Source: JANNWF01 sp041675805 (GTDB lineage: Bacteria; Pseudomonadota; Gammaproteobacteria; Xanthomonadales; Xanthomonadaceae). Taken from it: a stretch of DNA of 64,000 nt. Within the stretch, counting starts at the first letter, position 1, and each line of letters begins with the position of its first letter. Below the pieces are notes generated by a model, which did no database searches, had not been told where the DNA came from, and saw nothing but the letters and a program-made list of their open reading frames with translations. The stretch spans positions 19,125 through 83,124 of the forward strand of contig JBAYTD010000001.1 of assembly GCA_041675805.1 (NCBI GenBank). Direction: 5' to 3'. The position numbers were made by a program, and so were the translations under genes. Of this stretch, positions 17,862 through 27,244 are shown in pieces.

Positions 17862-19676
17862 ATGCTCCGCAACACTCGCAAGACCGTCCTTTCCGCCGCG
17901 CTGGCCGCCTGCCTGTTCGGCGGCAGCGCCCATGCCGTTTCCTTCGGCGACTGGTTCGACGACTCCTGGGCCGAAACCTCCGGCGTCGGTGCCAACAAGG
18001 GCCTGGTCACCGACTATGTCGCCGACCTCAACCAGTTGATCTTCGCCTTCTTCACCTATGACCAGAACGGCGACCAGGTCTGGTTGACCAACAACTTCAG
18101 CCCGGTCGACGGCCAGAGCGAGTACACGCTGGAAGCCTACCGCTTCACCGGCGGCCGCTTCGACGCTAACGGCGCGCCGACCGCCGAGCTGCTGGGCAGC
18201 GTCGACCTGCGCCTGGCCTGCGACAGCATCGAGATCGACTTCACCCCGGCCGAGGGTTCCGGCCTGAGCGCCGCCGACTTCACCTTCGAGCGCAGCGAGA
18301 ACGTGTTCGGCGGCAAATCCAAGGCGCAGACCTACTGCGCGACCAAGGTCGCCTTCGAAGGCTGCCCGAGCGGCACCACCCAGCTCGGCGACGGCGCGGT
18401 GTGCGAACTGCGCGGCCGCTACACCGACGACCTGCACCTGACCAGCAACGCCACCTGGGTCATCAACGGCGGCGTGTTCATCGGCGAGGACGTCGGTCCC
18501 GACGTCAACGCTCCGAGCGCCGGTGCCCGTTCGGCCACCCTGCGCATCGATCCGGGCACGACCGTTGCCGGTGCCGCCGGCCGCGACGTGCTGGTGATCG
18601 AGCGCGGCTCGAAGATCCTCGCGCTGGGCACCGCCGCGCGCCCGGTCATCATGACCAGCGCCCAGGGCCTGGAGAACGGCGACGACCATCGCGGCATCGG
18701 CGAGTGGGGCGGCCTGGTCATCAATGGCCGCGGCATCCTCAACACCTGCACCAGCGGCATCTGCGAGGCCGACGGCGAGGCCGACACCGGCCGTTACGGC
18801 GGCAACGACCGCTTCGACAACAGCGGCAGCCTGCGCTACGTCTCCGTGCGCCACGCCGGCTTCCAGTTCACCGACGAGAACGAACTCAACGGCATCGCCT
18901 TCCAGGGCGTCGGTGCCGGCACCAAGATCGAGTACATCCACGTCCACCTGAACGCCGACGACGGCGTCGAGTTCTTCGGCGGCAACGTCAACGCCAAGCA
19001 CATCGCGCTGACCGGCAACGGCGACGACAGCCTGGACTGGACCCACGGCTGGGACGGCAAGGTGCAGTACGTGCTGATCAAGCAGTTCGGCGGTGCCGCC
19101 ACCGGCGACCGCGGCATCGAGGCCGACAACCTTGAGGCCAACAACGACGCCAGCCCGCGCTCGCAGCCGATGCTGGCCAACTTCACCATCATCGGCGCGC
19201 CCGGCAACGGTCGTGGCGTGACCCTGCGTCGCGGCACCGGTGCCAACCTGTACAACTTCATCATCACCAATGCCGGCCACCACGGCCTGGATCTGGATGA
19301 TCCGGCCACCTTCGCCGCCGCCGGCACGCCGACGGACCTGAGCGGCGTGCTGACGGTGGAGAACTCCATCGTTTCCGGCAACACCGCGCGCGGCAACTTT
19401 GCCGACTCCGGCAGCGATGCCTGGTTGATCTCCGACTGGTTCAACGCCCAGCCCAACAACAGCACCGACGACCCGCAGCTGGGCGGTCGCGGCAGCTTCA
19501 TCCCGGCCGTCGGCTCGCCGGCGCTGGGCATCGGCGTGGTGCCGGAAGTGGACGGCAACGAAGGCTTCTTCGACCAGGTCGACTATGCCGGCGCGGTGTC
19601 GGGCGAAGAGGGCGACTGGACGGCCGGCTGGGTCATCGGCCTGGACGACGACTACGCCGCCAGCTGGCTTGACTGA
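17862..19676 (+). CDS. Secreted right-handed beta-helix-like protein
   Basis: A 604-residue exported protein; the ATG at 17862 follows AAAGGA and opens with a signal peptide ending in GSAHA (about residue 24). Residues 30-160 resemble a domain common in secreted Xanthomonadales proteins (LIFAFFTYDQNGDQVWLTNN...GGRFDANGAPTAELLGSVDLRL). From about 190 onward the sequence has short repeated Asn/Gly/Asp-rich turns (WGGLVINGRGIL, LRYVSVRHAGFQF, IEYIHVHLNADDGVEFFGGNVNAKHIAL), the pattern of a pectate-lyase-like solenoid. Five Cys in the N-terminal third could form disulfides. No catalytic site is evident. Pairing with the upstream TonB receptor suggests a surface or periplasmic partner in uptake. 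A good terminator follows. Confidence 0.75.
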   Translation: MLRNTRKTVLSAALAACLFGGSAHAVSFGDWFDDSWAETSGVGANKGLVTDYVADLNQLIFAFFTYDQNGDQVWLTNNFSPVDGQSEYTLEAYRFTGGRFDANGAPTAELLGSVDLRLACDSIEIDFTPAEGSGLSAADFTFERSENVFGGKSKAQTYCATKVAFEGCPSGTTQLGDGAVCELRGRYTDDLHLTSNATWVINGGVFIGEDVGPDVNAPSAGARSATLRIDPGTTVAGAAGRDVLVIERGSKILALGTAARPVIMTSAQGLENGDDHRGIGEWGGLVINGRGILNTCTSGICEADGEADTGRYGGNDRFDNSGSLRYVSVRHAGFQFTDENELNGIAFQGVGAGTKIEYIHVHLNADDGVEFFGGNVNAKHIALTGNGDDSLDWTHGWDGKVQYVLIKQFGGAATGDRGIEADNLEANNDASPRSQPMLANFTIIGAPGNGRGVTLRRGTGANLYNFIITNAGHHGLDLDDPATFAAAGTPTDLSGVLTVENSIVSGNTARGNFADSGSDAWLISDWFNAQPNNSTDDPQLGGRGSFIPAVGSPALGIGVVPEVDGNEGFFDQVDYAGAVSGEEGDWTAGWVIGLDDDYAASWLD

Positions 19677-19740
19677 GCGACGCCACGCGACGGAAGCGGC
19701 TTCGCCCGATCCGTTTTGCTGCAGCACGTTCGCGGCAACA

Positions 19741-19769
19741 CGAAAGGCCCGGCTCGCCCGGGCCTTTCG
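19741..19769 (+). terminator. Rho-independent terminator after the beta-helix gene
   Basis: A perfect 12-bp stem, CGAAAGGCCCGG (19741-19752) pairing with 19758-19769, around a 5-base loop. It is followed by CTTTG, so the T tract is short. It lies 64 bases after the stop codon. Confidence 0.8.
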
Positions 19770-19852
19770 CTTTGCCGCCGACCGCAATGCGGGCGCGCGG
19801 CTTTCGCTGTAAGGTATTGCCCCCTTCCAGCCACCGCCTCGGAGACCGCCCG

Positions 19853-20533
19853 ATGAGTGCCCGCCGCGAACGCCTCGTCCTGCCCAATGACGGCGACCGG
19901 CTGCTGCTGCATTCCTGCTGCGCGCCGTGTTCGGGCGAACTGATGGAAGCCTTCGTCGAGTCCGGCATCGACTACACGATCTTCTTCTACAACCCCAACA
20001 TCCATCCGGCGAAGGAATACGAGCTGCGCAAGGAGGAGAACATCCGCTTCGCGCAAAAGCACGGCGTGCCCTTCATCGATGCCGATTACGACACCGACAA
20101 CTGGTTCGCCCGCGCCCGCGGCATGGAGGACGAGCCCGAGCGCGGCATCCGCTGCACCATGTGCTTCGACATGCGTTTCGAGCGCACCGCGCTGTACGCG
20201 CACGAGCACGGCTTTCCGGTCATCACCAGTTCGCTCGGCATCTCGCGCTGGAAGAACATGGCGCAGATCAACGACTGCGGCCAGCGCGCCGCCGCGCCCT
20301 ACGACGGCATGGTCTACTGGGACTACAACTGGCGCAAGGGCGGCGGCAGCCAGCGGATGATCGAGATTTCCAAGCGCGAGCAGTTCTACCAGCAGGAATA
20401 CTGCGGCTGCGTGTATTCGCTGCGCGACACCAACCGCCACCGCCGCGCCCAGGGCCGCGAGCGCATCCGCATCGGCATCAAGTTCTACGGCGAGGACAAG
20501 GCCGAAGAAACGGCCGATTCCGCCGCCGGCTGA
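19853..20533 (+). CDS. queH: Epoxyqueuosine reductase QueH
   Basis: A 226-residue protein of the QueH (former DUF208) family, which reduces epoxyqueuosine to queuosine in tRNA and is not homologous to QueG. The cysteine signature is complete: HSCCAPCSG near the N-terminus, RCTMCFDMR in the middle and EYCGCVYS near the C-terminus; these ligate the Fe-S cluster and second metal site. The family block SSLGISRWKNMAQIN is also present. The ATG at 19853 gives the usual N-terminus, just upstream of LHSCC. The gene stands alone after a terminator. Confidence 0.92.
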   Translation: MSARRERLVLPNDGDRLLLHSCCAPCSGELMEAFVESGIDYTIFFYNPNIHPAKEYELRKEENIRFAQKHGVPFIDADYDTDNWFARARGMEDEPERGIRCTMCFDMRFERTALYAHEHGFPVITSSLGISRWKNMAQINDCGQRAAAPYDGMVYWDYNWRKGGGSQRMIEISKREQFYQQEYCGCVYSLRDTNRHRRAQGRERIRIGIKFYGEDKAEETADSAAG

Positions 20534-20599
20534 TCGGCCGCCCCCGCTCCGGCGGGCGATCAGTCAATCAACCCTGCTGATCAGCCTCATCACTTAGCT

Positions 20600-20822
20600 G
20601 GCCTTTTCCTTCTCCCCCCGGAGAAGGTGGCCCGAAGGGCCGGATGAGGGTTCGGCCGCCATGACGCTTCGCAAGGTTATCTGCAATGTGTTGCCGAACC
20701 CTCTGCAACCTGCACCCCGGCCCGCGCGCTTGCATGCGCGCAGGCGTTCGCAGGCTCCCGGCTTTGCTGCTCGAAAGCCCTGCTCACCCCGGCGGGAGAG
20801 GGCTTCTTGTAGCTGAGGGATG
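20600..20822. repeat. Composite REP-like repeat region between queH and the DUF488 gene
   Basis: The 301-base gap holds two facing repeat halves. The left has hairpin CCTTCTCC / GGAGAAGG (20608-20615, 20620-20627) followed by GGCCCGAAGGGCC and GGATGAGGGT. The right has a hairpin of GCCCT / AGGGC type within CTCACCCCGGCGGGAGAGGGC (around 20780-20803) and GAGGGATGGGG. This matches the layout of paired intergenic palindromic repeats; no gene is visible here. Confidence 0.65.
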
Positions 20823-20834
20823 GGGCTAATCAGG

Positions 20835-21275
20835 TCAATCCTTGCCGAGATCGTCGAAGCGGGCATAGCACACCGGCGAGGACAGCTCGCCGTCGGCGGC
20901 CGCGCGATCCTCGGCGAGCAGCGCGTCGGTCAGCGCGCGGGCAAGGATCGGCAGGTGCGAACGGGGCGGATCGCGGTGCGCGGTCAGAAGCGTTATCGGA
21001 CCCTTCCGCGCCAGCCGCATCAACCCGATCAGGCGATCCGGATCGGCCGCCAGTTCGTCCCGATAATGTTGGGCGAACATCGCCGCGTCGATCACACCCT
21101 CGTGCCAGGCACGCCGCAGCGCCGTGCTGGGGGCCAGTTCCGGATGCCACTCGCCGAGCGTCGGGTCGTCGCGCTTCTTGCCGCGCGGCCAGAGCCGATC
21201 CGCCAGCACGCGCGCGCCATCGTCCGTAGCGGGCGGATCGTACAGGCGCTTGAGGCGGACGCGGGAGGCAGTCAT
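20835..21275 (-). CDS. DUF488 family protein
   Basis: A 146-residue protein from the ATG at 21275. It has the DUF488 pattern: VRLKRLYDPPATDDGARVLADRLWPRG near the start, GEWHPELAPSTALRRAWH in the middle, and KGPITLLTAHRDPPRSHLPILARAL towards the end. The family is widespread and small, and its biochemical role is not established. The promoter would lie in the divergent region shared with the zinc-type TonB receptor (21276-21474), though the Zur-like box there is nearer the receptor. Confidence 0.85.
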   Translation of the reverse strand: MTASRVRLKRLYDPPATDDGARVLADRLWPRGKKRDDPTLGEWHPELAPSTALRRAWHEGVIDAAMFAQHYRDELAADPDRLIGLMRLARKGPITLLTAHRDPPRSHLPILARALTDALLAEDRAAADGELSSPVCYARFDDLGKD

Positions 21276-21417
21276 CGCCCAACCATAGCAGGCCGCAGGC
21301 GGCGACCGAAGCGGATCGCTGGCGCGCGCGCGGAAGACGGCGGTGCGCACCCGGCAGGCCGTGGCGCGACTGCGATCCGAGCTGACTTCCGATTGACACG
21401 GATAGCCGTTACGATAA

Positions 21418-21430
21418 GTTATCTTATAAC
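21418..21430. promoter_or_regulatory. Zur-box candidate
   Basis: GTTATCTTATAAC is a 13-bp palindrome (GTTAT / ATAAC around CTT) and continues to ACATTC. It matches the gammaproteobacterial Zur core GTTATAnTATAAC at 10 of the 12 defined positions and the Neisseria form TGTTATDNHATAACA nearly as well. It stands out as an AT-rich island in GC-rich DNA, 44 bases before the receptor's ATG. Confidence 0.65.
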
Positions 21431-21474
21431 ATTCACCTGTCGCTGCCGCCGCGCAGCCTTGCCACGAGGACGCC

Positions 21475-23598
21475 ATGTCGCCATCCGTTCCCCGCTCGTT
21501 GCTGCCCATTGCCCTGGCGCTGGGCTGCGTTGCCCTGGCCCCGCCGGCCAGCGCCCGGGAAGATGACCGCGACGAGGATTCGCGCCTGCCGACCGTGGTG
21601 GTTTCCGCGCTGGGCCTGAGCGAGGACGAGGCCCAAGTCGCCGCGCCGTACAGTCTGGTCGAGGGCGAGGCGATCCTGGAGCGCGGCCACGGCACCCTGG
21701 GCGATGCGCTCGACGGCCTGCCCGGCGTGCATTCGGAGGCATTCGGCGGTGGTGCTAGCCGACCGGTCATTCGCGGCCAGAGCGCGCCGCGGGTCAAGGT
21801 GCTCAGCGATGGCGTATCGGTGCTGGATGCCTCGGACATCTCGCCCGACCACGCCATCAGCGCCGATCCGCTGCTGCTGCAACGGGTGGAAGTGTTGCGC
21901 GGCCCGGCGACCCTGCTTTACGGCAGCGGCGCGGTCGGTGGCGTGGTCAATCTGCTCGACAACAAGGTTCCCGCCACATTGCCCGAGGACGGCGTCGATG
22001 GAATGGTCGCACTGCGCGCCAACTCGGTCGCCAACGAGCGCGCCGGCGCGGCCGCGCTGACCGCTGCGCTGGGTGATCGCTTCGCCGTCCACGCCGGGTT
22101 CTCCCGCCGCGACGCCGACGACTATCGCGTGCCGGACCGGGAAGAACGCCGCGTCGACGGCAGTTTCGCCGAATCCGCCAACGCCAGCCTTGGCCTGTCC
22201 TGGATCGGCGACCACGGACATCTCGGCCTCGCATACAGCCAACGCGACGACGATTACGGCCTGCCCGGCCACAGCCATGGCTACGACGCCTGCCATCCGC
22301 ACGGAACCGAACTGCATTGCGGCGGCCACGATCACGATGGCCACGACCACGGCGACGACGACGACGATCATGGGCACGACCACGACCACGAGGATCCACC
22401 GACCATCGACCTGCTGAGCCGACGCTTCGACCTGCGCGGCGAACTCAACGACCCGTTCATCGGCATCCGTCGCATTCGCCTGCGCGCCAGCCACACCGAC
22501 TACCGCCACCACGAACGCGAGCACGGCCTGATCGCCACCACCTTCCGCAATCAGGGCCAGGATGCCCGCGTCGAGGTCGAGCACACCGCGCTGGGCCGCT
22601 GGACCGGCGTGTTCGGTCTGCAACACGCCGACACCACCTTCGCCGCCGAGGGCGTGGAGGCCTTCCTGCCGACCGTCGACACGCGCAGCACCGGCCTGTT
22701 CGTGGTCGAGCATCTGGACCTCAGCGAACAATGGCATTTCGAACTCGGCGCGCGCCGGGAATGGCTCCGCCATCGACCGGTCGATGATCCGCGCAACCGG
22801 CCGGCATTCGATGCCGCGACCACCTCGCTGTCCGGCGCGGCGATGTGGTCGTTCCATCCCGACCATGCGCTGAGCCTGTCGCTGGCGCGCTCGGAGCGCG
22901 CGCCGCACGCGCAGGAGCTGTACGCGCGTGGCCTGCACCTGGCCACCAACACCTACGAATGCGGCCTGTATCCGAGCGCCTTCACCTGCGGCGGCAGCGC
23001 CAACGACGCCTTGCCGGGCATCGAAACCTCGCGCAACGTCGAGCTGAGTGTGCGCCGTACCCATGGCCTGCTGACCTGGGAGATCGGTGCCTTCCTCAAC
23101 AAGGTGGACGACTACGTCCACGCCCGCACGCTCGACCGCCACGAGGATTTCCGGCTGATCAAGTATTCGCAGAGTGATGTCAAGTTCCGTGGCCTGGAAG
23201 CCGAATTCACCCTGAAGGTTTCCGATGCCTTCAGCGCCAGCGTGTTCGGCGACCGCGTGCGGGCCAGCTTCGCCGATGGCAGCGGCAATCTGCCGCGCAT
23301 CCCCGCCTCGCGGCTTGGCCTGCGGCTGAACGGCGTCCACGGCGATCTGAGCGGCGAACTGGAGTTCTACAGCGTCGCCCGGCAGACGCGCATCGCCGAC
23401 CACGAAAGCGCGACGCCCGGTTACGACATGCTCAACCTGGGCGTGAACTACGCGCTGGGCCGCGACAAGCAGCTCAAGGTGTTCCTGCGCGCCAGCAACC
23501 TGCTCGACAAACAGGCCTTCAATCACGCCTCCTTTCTCGCCGAGGTGGTTCCGTTGCCGGGACGCAATGTCAGCGTCGGGCTGCGCTACGCGTTCTGA
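21475..23598 (+). CDS. znuD: ZnuD-like zinc TonB-dependent receptor with histidine-rich loop
   Basis: A 707-residue outer-membrane receptor. A signal peptide ends near residue 27 (PPASA), then comes a TonB-box/plug region (TVVVSALGLSEDE...LGDALDGLPGVHSEAFGGGASRPVIRGQ), a plug with VEVLRGPATLLYGSGAVGGVVNLLD, and a barrel ending in VSVGLRYAF. Between roughly residues 262 and 306 there is a His/Asp insertion (units such as HDHDGHDHGDD) within an extracellular loop, with two nearby Cys. Such His-rich loops in ZnuD bind zinc at the surface. A Zur-like palindrome just upstream fits zinc repression. Nickel or another divalent metal remains possible. Confidence 0.85.
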   Translation: MSPSVPRSLLPIALALGCVALAPPASAREDDRDEDSRLPTVVVSALGLSEDEAQVAAPYSLVEGEAILERGHGTLGDALDGLPGVHSEAFGGGASRPVIRGQSAPRVKVLSDGVSVLDASDISPDHAISADPLLLQRVEVLRGPATLLYGSGAVGGVVNLLDNKVPATLPEDGVDGMVALRANSVANERAGAAALTAALGDRFAVHAGFSRRDADDYRVPDREERRVDGSFAESANASLGLSWIGDHGHLGLAYSQRDDDYGLPGHSHGYDACHPHGTELHCGGHDHDGHDHGDDDDDHGHDHDHEDPPTIDLLSRRFDLRGELNDPFIGIRRIRLRASHTDYRHHEREHGLIATTFRNQGQDARVEVEHTALGRWTGVFGLQHADTTFAAEGVEAFLPTVDTRSTGLFVVEHLDLSEQWHFELGARREWLRHRPVDDPRNRPAFDAATTSLSGAAMWSFHPDHALSLSLARSERAPHAQELYARGLHLATNTYECGLYPSAFTCGGSANDALPGIETSRNVELSVRRTHGLLTWEIGAFLNKVDDYVHARTLDRHEDFRLIKYSQSDVKFRGLEAEFTLKVSDAFSASVFGDRVRASFADGSGNLPRIPASRLGLRLNGVHGDLSGELEFYSVARQTRIADHESATPGYDMLNLGVNYALGRDKQLKVFLRASNLLDKQAFNHASFLAEVVPLPGRNVSVGLRYAF

Positions 23599-23619
23599 GC
23601 CGGCACTGCCGGCGGCCGC

Positions 23620-25401
23620 TCAGCGCGTAAATTCCAGGCGCTGGCGGAACTCGATGCCGCGTTCGGTGAGCAGGATCGACATGCCGAGCCACTGGATGTT
23701 GCGCACGTAGGCGTCCTCCATCAACTGCGCCTGGGCGCGGATGTCCTCGGCCTCGGCGGCGGGCATGGCCTTGGCCGCCTCGCGCATGGCGTCGGCGATC
23801 ACGCCCATGAAACGCCCCTGATAGGCGACGTGCAGCAGCGGCTGCTCGGCGGCATCGGTCTTCAGATAGGCCGGCAGCGAGGCTTCCGCGCCGTCGCCGA
23901 TGGCCAGCGCCAGCGCGTGCTCGCCCATCGCCGCATGCAGCGGCGCGTCGATCACCGTCTTCAGCAGGTCCAGTTGCAGCCGTTGCGGCGGCTCGCCGGG
24001 TTTCAGGTTCAGCGCCGCGACCTGCGGCGCGACCATCGCCAGCGCGCCGATCAGGACGGCCGGGTTGTCGGCACCCAGCACCAGCCTGCCGGACAGTTTT
24101 TCGAACTTGGCCTGTTCGATGTCGACTTCGAACTCGTCCAGCGCCAGCAGCACGCTGTTGGCCATCGGCCCGGCCATGGCGAGGGCCGGATTGGCCAGCC
24201 CCTCGCGCAGCGTGGCGACGGCGTCGTTGAGGCCGCTCAGCGCCGGGCAGGTCCACGGCTCGGCCGCGACGGCAGCGGCCAGCTTGCGCCCCAGCGGTGC
24301 CAGCGCCGACAGCTTGAAGCCGACGCCGAAGGTGACCAGCGCCTGGTCGCTGGCGGCCAGCCCCGGCAGCGGTGCGCGCAGGCTCATCAGATCCTCGGCG
24401 ATGGGTGCGGACGTGAGCATGCGGGCGACGCCGTCCATGTGCCGGTCGTCCAGTCGGGTATAGCCGCCGACCAGACGCGGGAAGCTCTGCGCGATCAACG
24501 CAGTGTCGGCCTCGCACTCGGCCGGCAGGGCGGGTTTCTCGATGTCCAGCGGTTGCAGGAAGGCTCGCTCCAGCGCCGTCGCCGGGGCGCGGAACTGCGC
24601 CAGCAGGCGGCTGCTGTCGAGGTAGCCGCTGCCAAAGGCGGTGAAGCCCTCGGCGCGGTTCAGGGCTTGCAGGTCGCCGCTGTCGGCCAGCGAGCGTGCC
24701 GGCCGGTCCAGTCCCAGCATGACGCGGGTGGCGGCGGCGTCGTCGAGCGGCGCGGCGGTCAGCACCAGATGGTTGCCGATCACCGCCACCACGCCCTGGA
24801 TCGGGCTGTCCGGCACGTCGATGCGCCAACCGGCGTCGACGCCGTCCACCGCCAGCGCGGTGAAGGCTTCGCCGGCACCGTGTTCGATGCGGGCGATGGC
24901 GGCGAGAAAGGCGGCGGGATCGGCCAGGGTCAGCCGCGCCACCGGCGCGAGGCCGATGCCATAGACTGCCATCTTGGCCCGGCTGTCGAAGCCGAAACGC
25001 TTCTGCAAGGCGGCGGCATCGGTGGCCTGTGCGAGCTCCGCGTCCAGCGCACGCAGCCAGGCGGTGGCGCGCGGCGACAGGAACTCCGCGTCCGGTTCCG
25101 ACTCTCCGCCATCGGCTTCGACATCGTCCGGCTGCCGCGCCGGGCTCGCCTCGGCACGCGCCAGCAGCACGCCGATCTGCCGTCGCCACTGCGCCAGTTG
25201 CGGATCGACCTGCTGCAGCCAGCGCCGCGCCACCGGCTCTGGAATGGCGTCGAGGTTGGCGAACACGAAGGGCGTGTCGGCCGGCACATAGCGCAGCGGA
25301 TCATCCGCGCCGACGCTGCCGGTGCCGCCGCGAAACAGAACGAATGCGCCCGCCGCCAGCGCGACCAGGAGCAGAACGGGAACAAGCAGATGTTTGCGCA
25401 T
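23620..25401 (-). CDS. Membrane-anchored periplasmic protein, unknown function
   Basis: A 593-residue protein from the ATG at 25401, with GGAG about 10 bases upstream. An N-terminal hydrophobic helix (LLVPVLLLVALAAGAFVLF) acts as signal anchor. The body begins DDPLRYVPADTPFVFANLDAIPEP and contains repeated small alpha/beta segments with phrases such as GVVAVIGNHLVLTAAP and ALVTFGVGFKLSALAPLG, hinting at two or more related domains. The frame is clean and its codon use is like its neighbours. I do not recognise the family. It is convergent with the zinc receptor (21 bases between stops) and downstream of the AGCS transporter on the same strand. Confidence 0.75.
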   Translation of the reverse strand: MRKHLLVPVLLLVALAAGAFVLFRGGTGSVGADDPLRYVPADTPFVFANLDAIPEPVARRWLQQVDPQLAQWRRQIGVLLARAEASPARQPDDVEADGGESEPDAEFLSPRATAWLRALDAELAQATDAAALQKRFGFDSRAKMAVYGIGLAPVARLTLADPAAFLAAIARIEHGAGEAFTALAVDGVDAGWRIDVPDSPIQGVVAVIGNHLVLTAAPLDDAAATRVMLGLDRPARSLADSGDLQALNRAEGFTAFGSGYLDSSRLLAQFRAPATALERAFLQPLDIEKPALPAECEADTALIAQSFPRLVGGYTRLDDRHMDGVARMLTSAPIAEDLMSLRAPLPGLAASDQALVTFGVGFKLSALAPLGRKLAAAVAAEPWTCPALSGLNDAVATLREGLANPALAMAGPMANSVLLALDEFEVDIEQAKFEKLSGRLVLGADNPAVLIGALAMVAPQVAALNLKPGEPPQRLQLDLLKTVIDAPLHAAMGEHALALAIGDGAEASLPAYLKTDAAEQPLLHVAYQGRFMGVIADAMREAAKAMPAAEAEDIRAQAQLMEDAYVRNIQWLGMSILLTERGIEFRQRLEFTR

Positions 25402-25509
25402 GGGAGATGCTCCGGCAGGGGTGCAGGGATCATTCACTGGCTGAGAACGCAAAAAGCATGACTGAAGCCGCCTGTCGGCGCATCCGTCCGTGCTGCGCCG
25501 CGCTGGTTG

Positions 25510-25698
25510 TCAGGGCATGACGTAGCGACGGATGGTGCCGTGACCGTCGAACAACCACAGCTCGTCGCCCGCTGCGCCGGCCACGCGCTGCATGCTGGCG
25601 TTGTCGCCCAGGCCGTCGATCCGCCACGCACCGAGGCGGCGTGTTGCAGGGTCGACGAACAGGATCACCTCGCGGTGGCCGAATCGCTGGCCGTCCTC
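25510..25698 (-). pseudogene. Orphan C-terminal coding remnant next to the AGCS gene
   Basis: In a frame different from the AGCS gene, 62 codons read as convincing protein (REVILFVDPATRRLGAW, then ASMQRVAGAAGDELWLFDG, ending TIRRYVMP) before a TGA at 25510-25512. The frame runs back into the AGCS 3' end without an ATG, GTG or TTG at a sensible distance; the only internal candidates are a GTG and an ATG within the piece. It looks like the tail of a larger lost gene, possibly a beta-propeller by its FDGHGTIRRY-type strand, truncated when the AGCS gene came to lie beside it. Translation from the internal GTG (about 53 residues) cannot be excluded. Confidence 0.35.
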
Positions 25699-27133
25699 AG
25701 CGTTTCGGCGGCGACCACAGCGTGGCGTTGGCGATGCCGAGCTTGATCGGGTCGAACTGCGGATTCAGGCCCTGCTTTTGCTGCGTCTCGTAATCGCGCA
25801 GCGCCAGCAGGGCCGGTTTTTGCAGGATCAGGATGGCGATCAGGTTCAGCCAGGCCATCAGGCCGACGCCGATGTCGCCCAGCGTCCAGGCCGCGTCGGC
25901 GGTGCGCAGGCAACCGAAGCCGACCGCGACCAGGATGGCCAGTCGCAGCGCCTGCACCAGCCACGGCCGGTGTACGGCGCGATTGATGTAGGCGATGTTG
26001 GTTTCCGCCATGTAGTAATAGGCGACGATGGTGGTGAAGGCGAAGAAAAACAGCGCCAGCGCGACGAAACTCGCGCCCCAGCCGGGCAGCGCCGATTCCA
26101 CCGCCGCTTGGGCGAAGGCCGGGCCGGCGGCGACGCCGGGCAGGGCTTCGGTGACGATGCCGCCATCGGGCATCACCACGTTGTACATGCCGGTGGAGAG
26201 GATCATGAACGCGGTGGCCGAGCACACCAGCAGGGTGTCGACATAGACCGAGAACGCCTGCACCAGACCCTGCTTGGCCGGATGCGAAACCTCGGCGGCG
26301 GCGGCATGGTGCGGGCCGGTGCCCTGTCCGGCCTCGTTTGAATAGATACCGCGCTTGACGCCCCATTCCACCGCCAGACCCAGCATCGCGCCGAAGCCGG
26401 CTTCCAGCCCGAACGCGCTGCGGAAGATCAGGCCCAGCATCTCCGGCACCGCCGAGGCATTCAACGCCATGATCAGCAGCGCCACCAGGATGTAGGCGAT
26501 GGCCATGAACGGCACCACGATCTCGGCAAAGCGCGCGATGCGCTTGACGCCGCCGAAGATGATGAAGCCCAGCAGCCCGATGATCACCGCCGCGACCCCC
26601 AGCGGCGGCACGTCCCAGGCGGTGATCGCCGCCAGCGTGATGCCGTTGGCCTGCACGCCCGGCAACAGGAAACCCGCCGCCAGCACGGTGACGGCGGCGA
26701 ACAGCCAGGCGTACCAGCGCTGGCCCATCGCCTTCTCGATGTAATAGGCCGGCCCGCCGCGATAGCGGCCCTTGTCGTCCTTTTCCTTGTAGATCTGCGC
26801 CAGCGTCGATTCGATGTAGGCGGTGGACGCGCCGAGGAAGGCCATCACCCACATCCAGAACACCGCGCCCGGCCCGCCGAAGGCGATCGCCGTCGCCACG
26901 CCGGCGATGTTGCCGATGCCGATCCGCCCCGACAGCGACATCGCCAGCGCCTGAAACGAGGACACGCCGGCCTCGGACTGGCCGCCGGTCAAGGTCAGGC
27001 GACCCATCTCCCAGACCTGCCGCACCTGCACGAAGCGCGTGCGCACGGAGAAATACAGCCCCACGCCCAGGCACAACCAGATCAGCGGCGGGCTCCACAC
27101 CAGGCCGTTCACGGCGTTGAGAAACTGTTCCAC
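25697..27133 (-). CDS. AGCS family sodium:alanine/glycine symporter
   Basis: A 478-residue inner-membrane transporter with about ten predicted helices. The family signature is clear: SLSGRIGIGNIAGVATAIAFGGPGAVFWMWVMAFLGASTAYIESTLAQIYK, and later GVKRGIYSNEAGQGTGPHHAAAAEVSHPAKQG. AGCS proteins import alanine, glycine or related amino acids with sodium. The ATG at 27133 gives the usual N-terminus (MEQFLNAVNGLVWSPPLIWLCLGVGLYFSV). It is transcribed alone or with the unknown 23620-25401 gene downstream. With putA and pckG in the window, it fits growth on amino acids. Confidence 0.92.
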   Translation of the reverse strand: MEQFLNAVNGLVWSPPLIWLCLGVGLYFSVRTRFVQVRQVWEMGRLTLTGGQSEAGVSSFQALAMSLSGRIGIGNIAGVATAIAFGGPGAVFWMWVMAFLGASTAYIESTLAQIYKEKDDKGRYRGGPAYYIEKAMGQRWYAWLFAAVTVLAAGFLLPGVQANGITLAAITAWDVPPLGVAAVIIGLLGFIIFGGVKRIARFAEIVVPFMAIAYILVALLIMALNASAVPEMLGLIFRSAFGLEAGFGAMLGLAVEWGVKRGIYSNEAGQGTGPHHAAAAEVSHPAKQGLVQAFSVYVDTLLVCSATAFMILSTGMYNVVMPDGGIVTEALPGVAAGPAFAQAAVESALPGWGASFVALALFFFAFTTIVAYYYMAETNIAYINRAVHRPWLVQALRLAILVAVGFGCLRTADAAWTLGDIGVGLMAWLNLIAILILQKPALLALRDYETQQKQGLNPQFDPIKLGIANATLWSPPKR

Positions 27134-27244
27134 GGATCGCTCCCCTTGGTCTGCGGCGCTTGCCGACGGATGGGCGCGACGCGAAGGGCCGGAAACTAAA
27201 CCAAAACAGGCCGGACTGCACGGGCCGCATTGCCCGCGCCGCGA

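Noticed and set aside
20534..20834. Possible tRNA or small RNA gene in the gap after queH
   Set aside because: The foldable parts are explained by paired REP-like hairpins; no cloverleaf or CCA end is seen.
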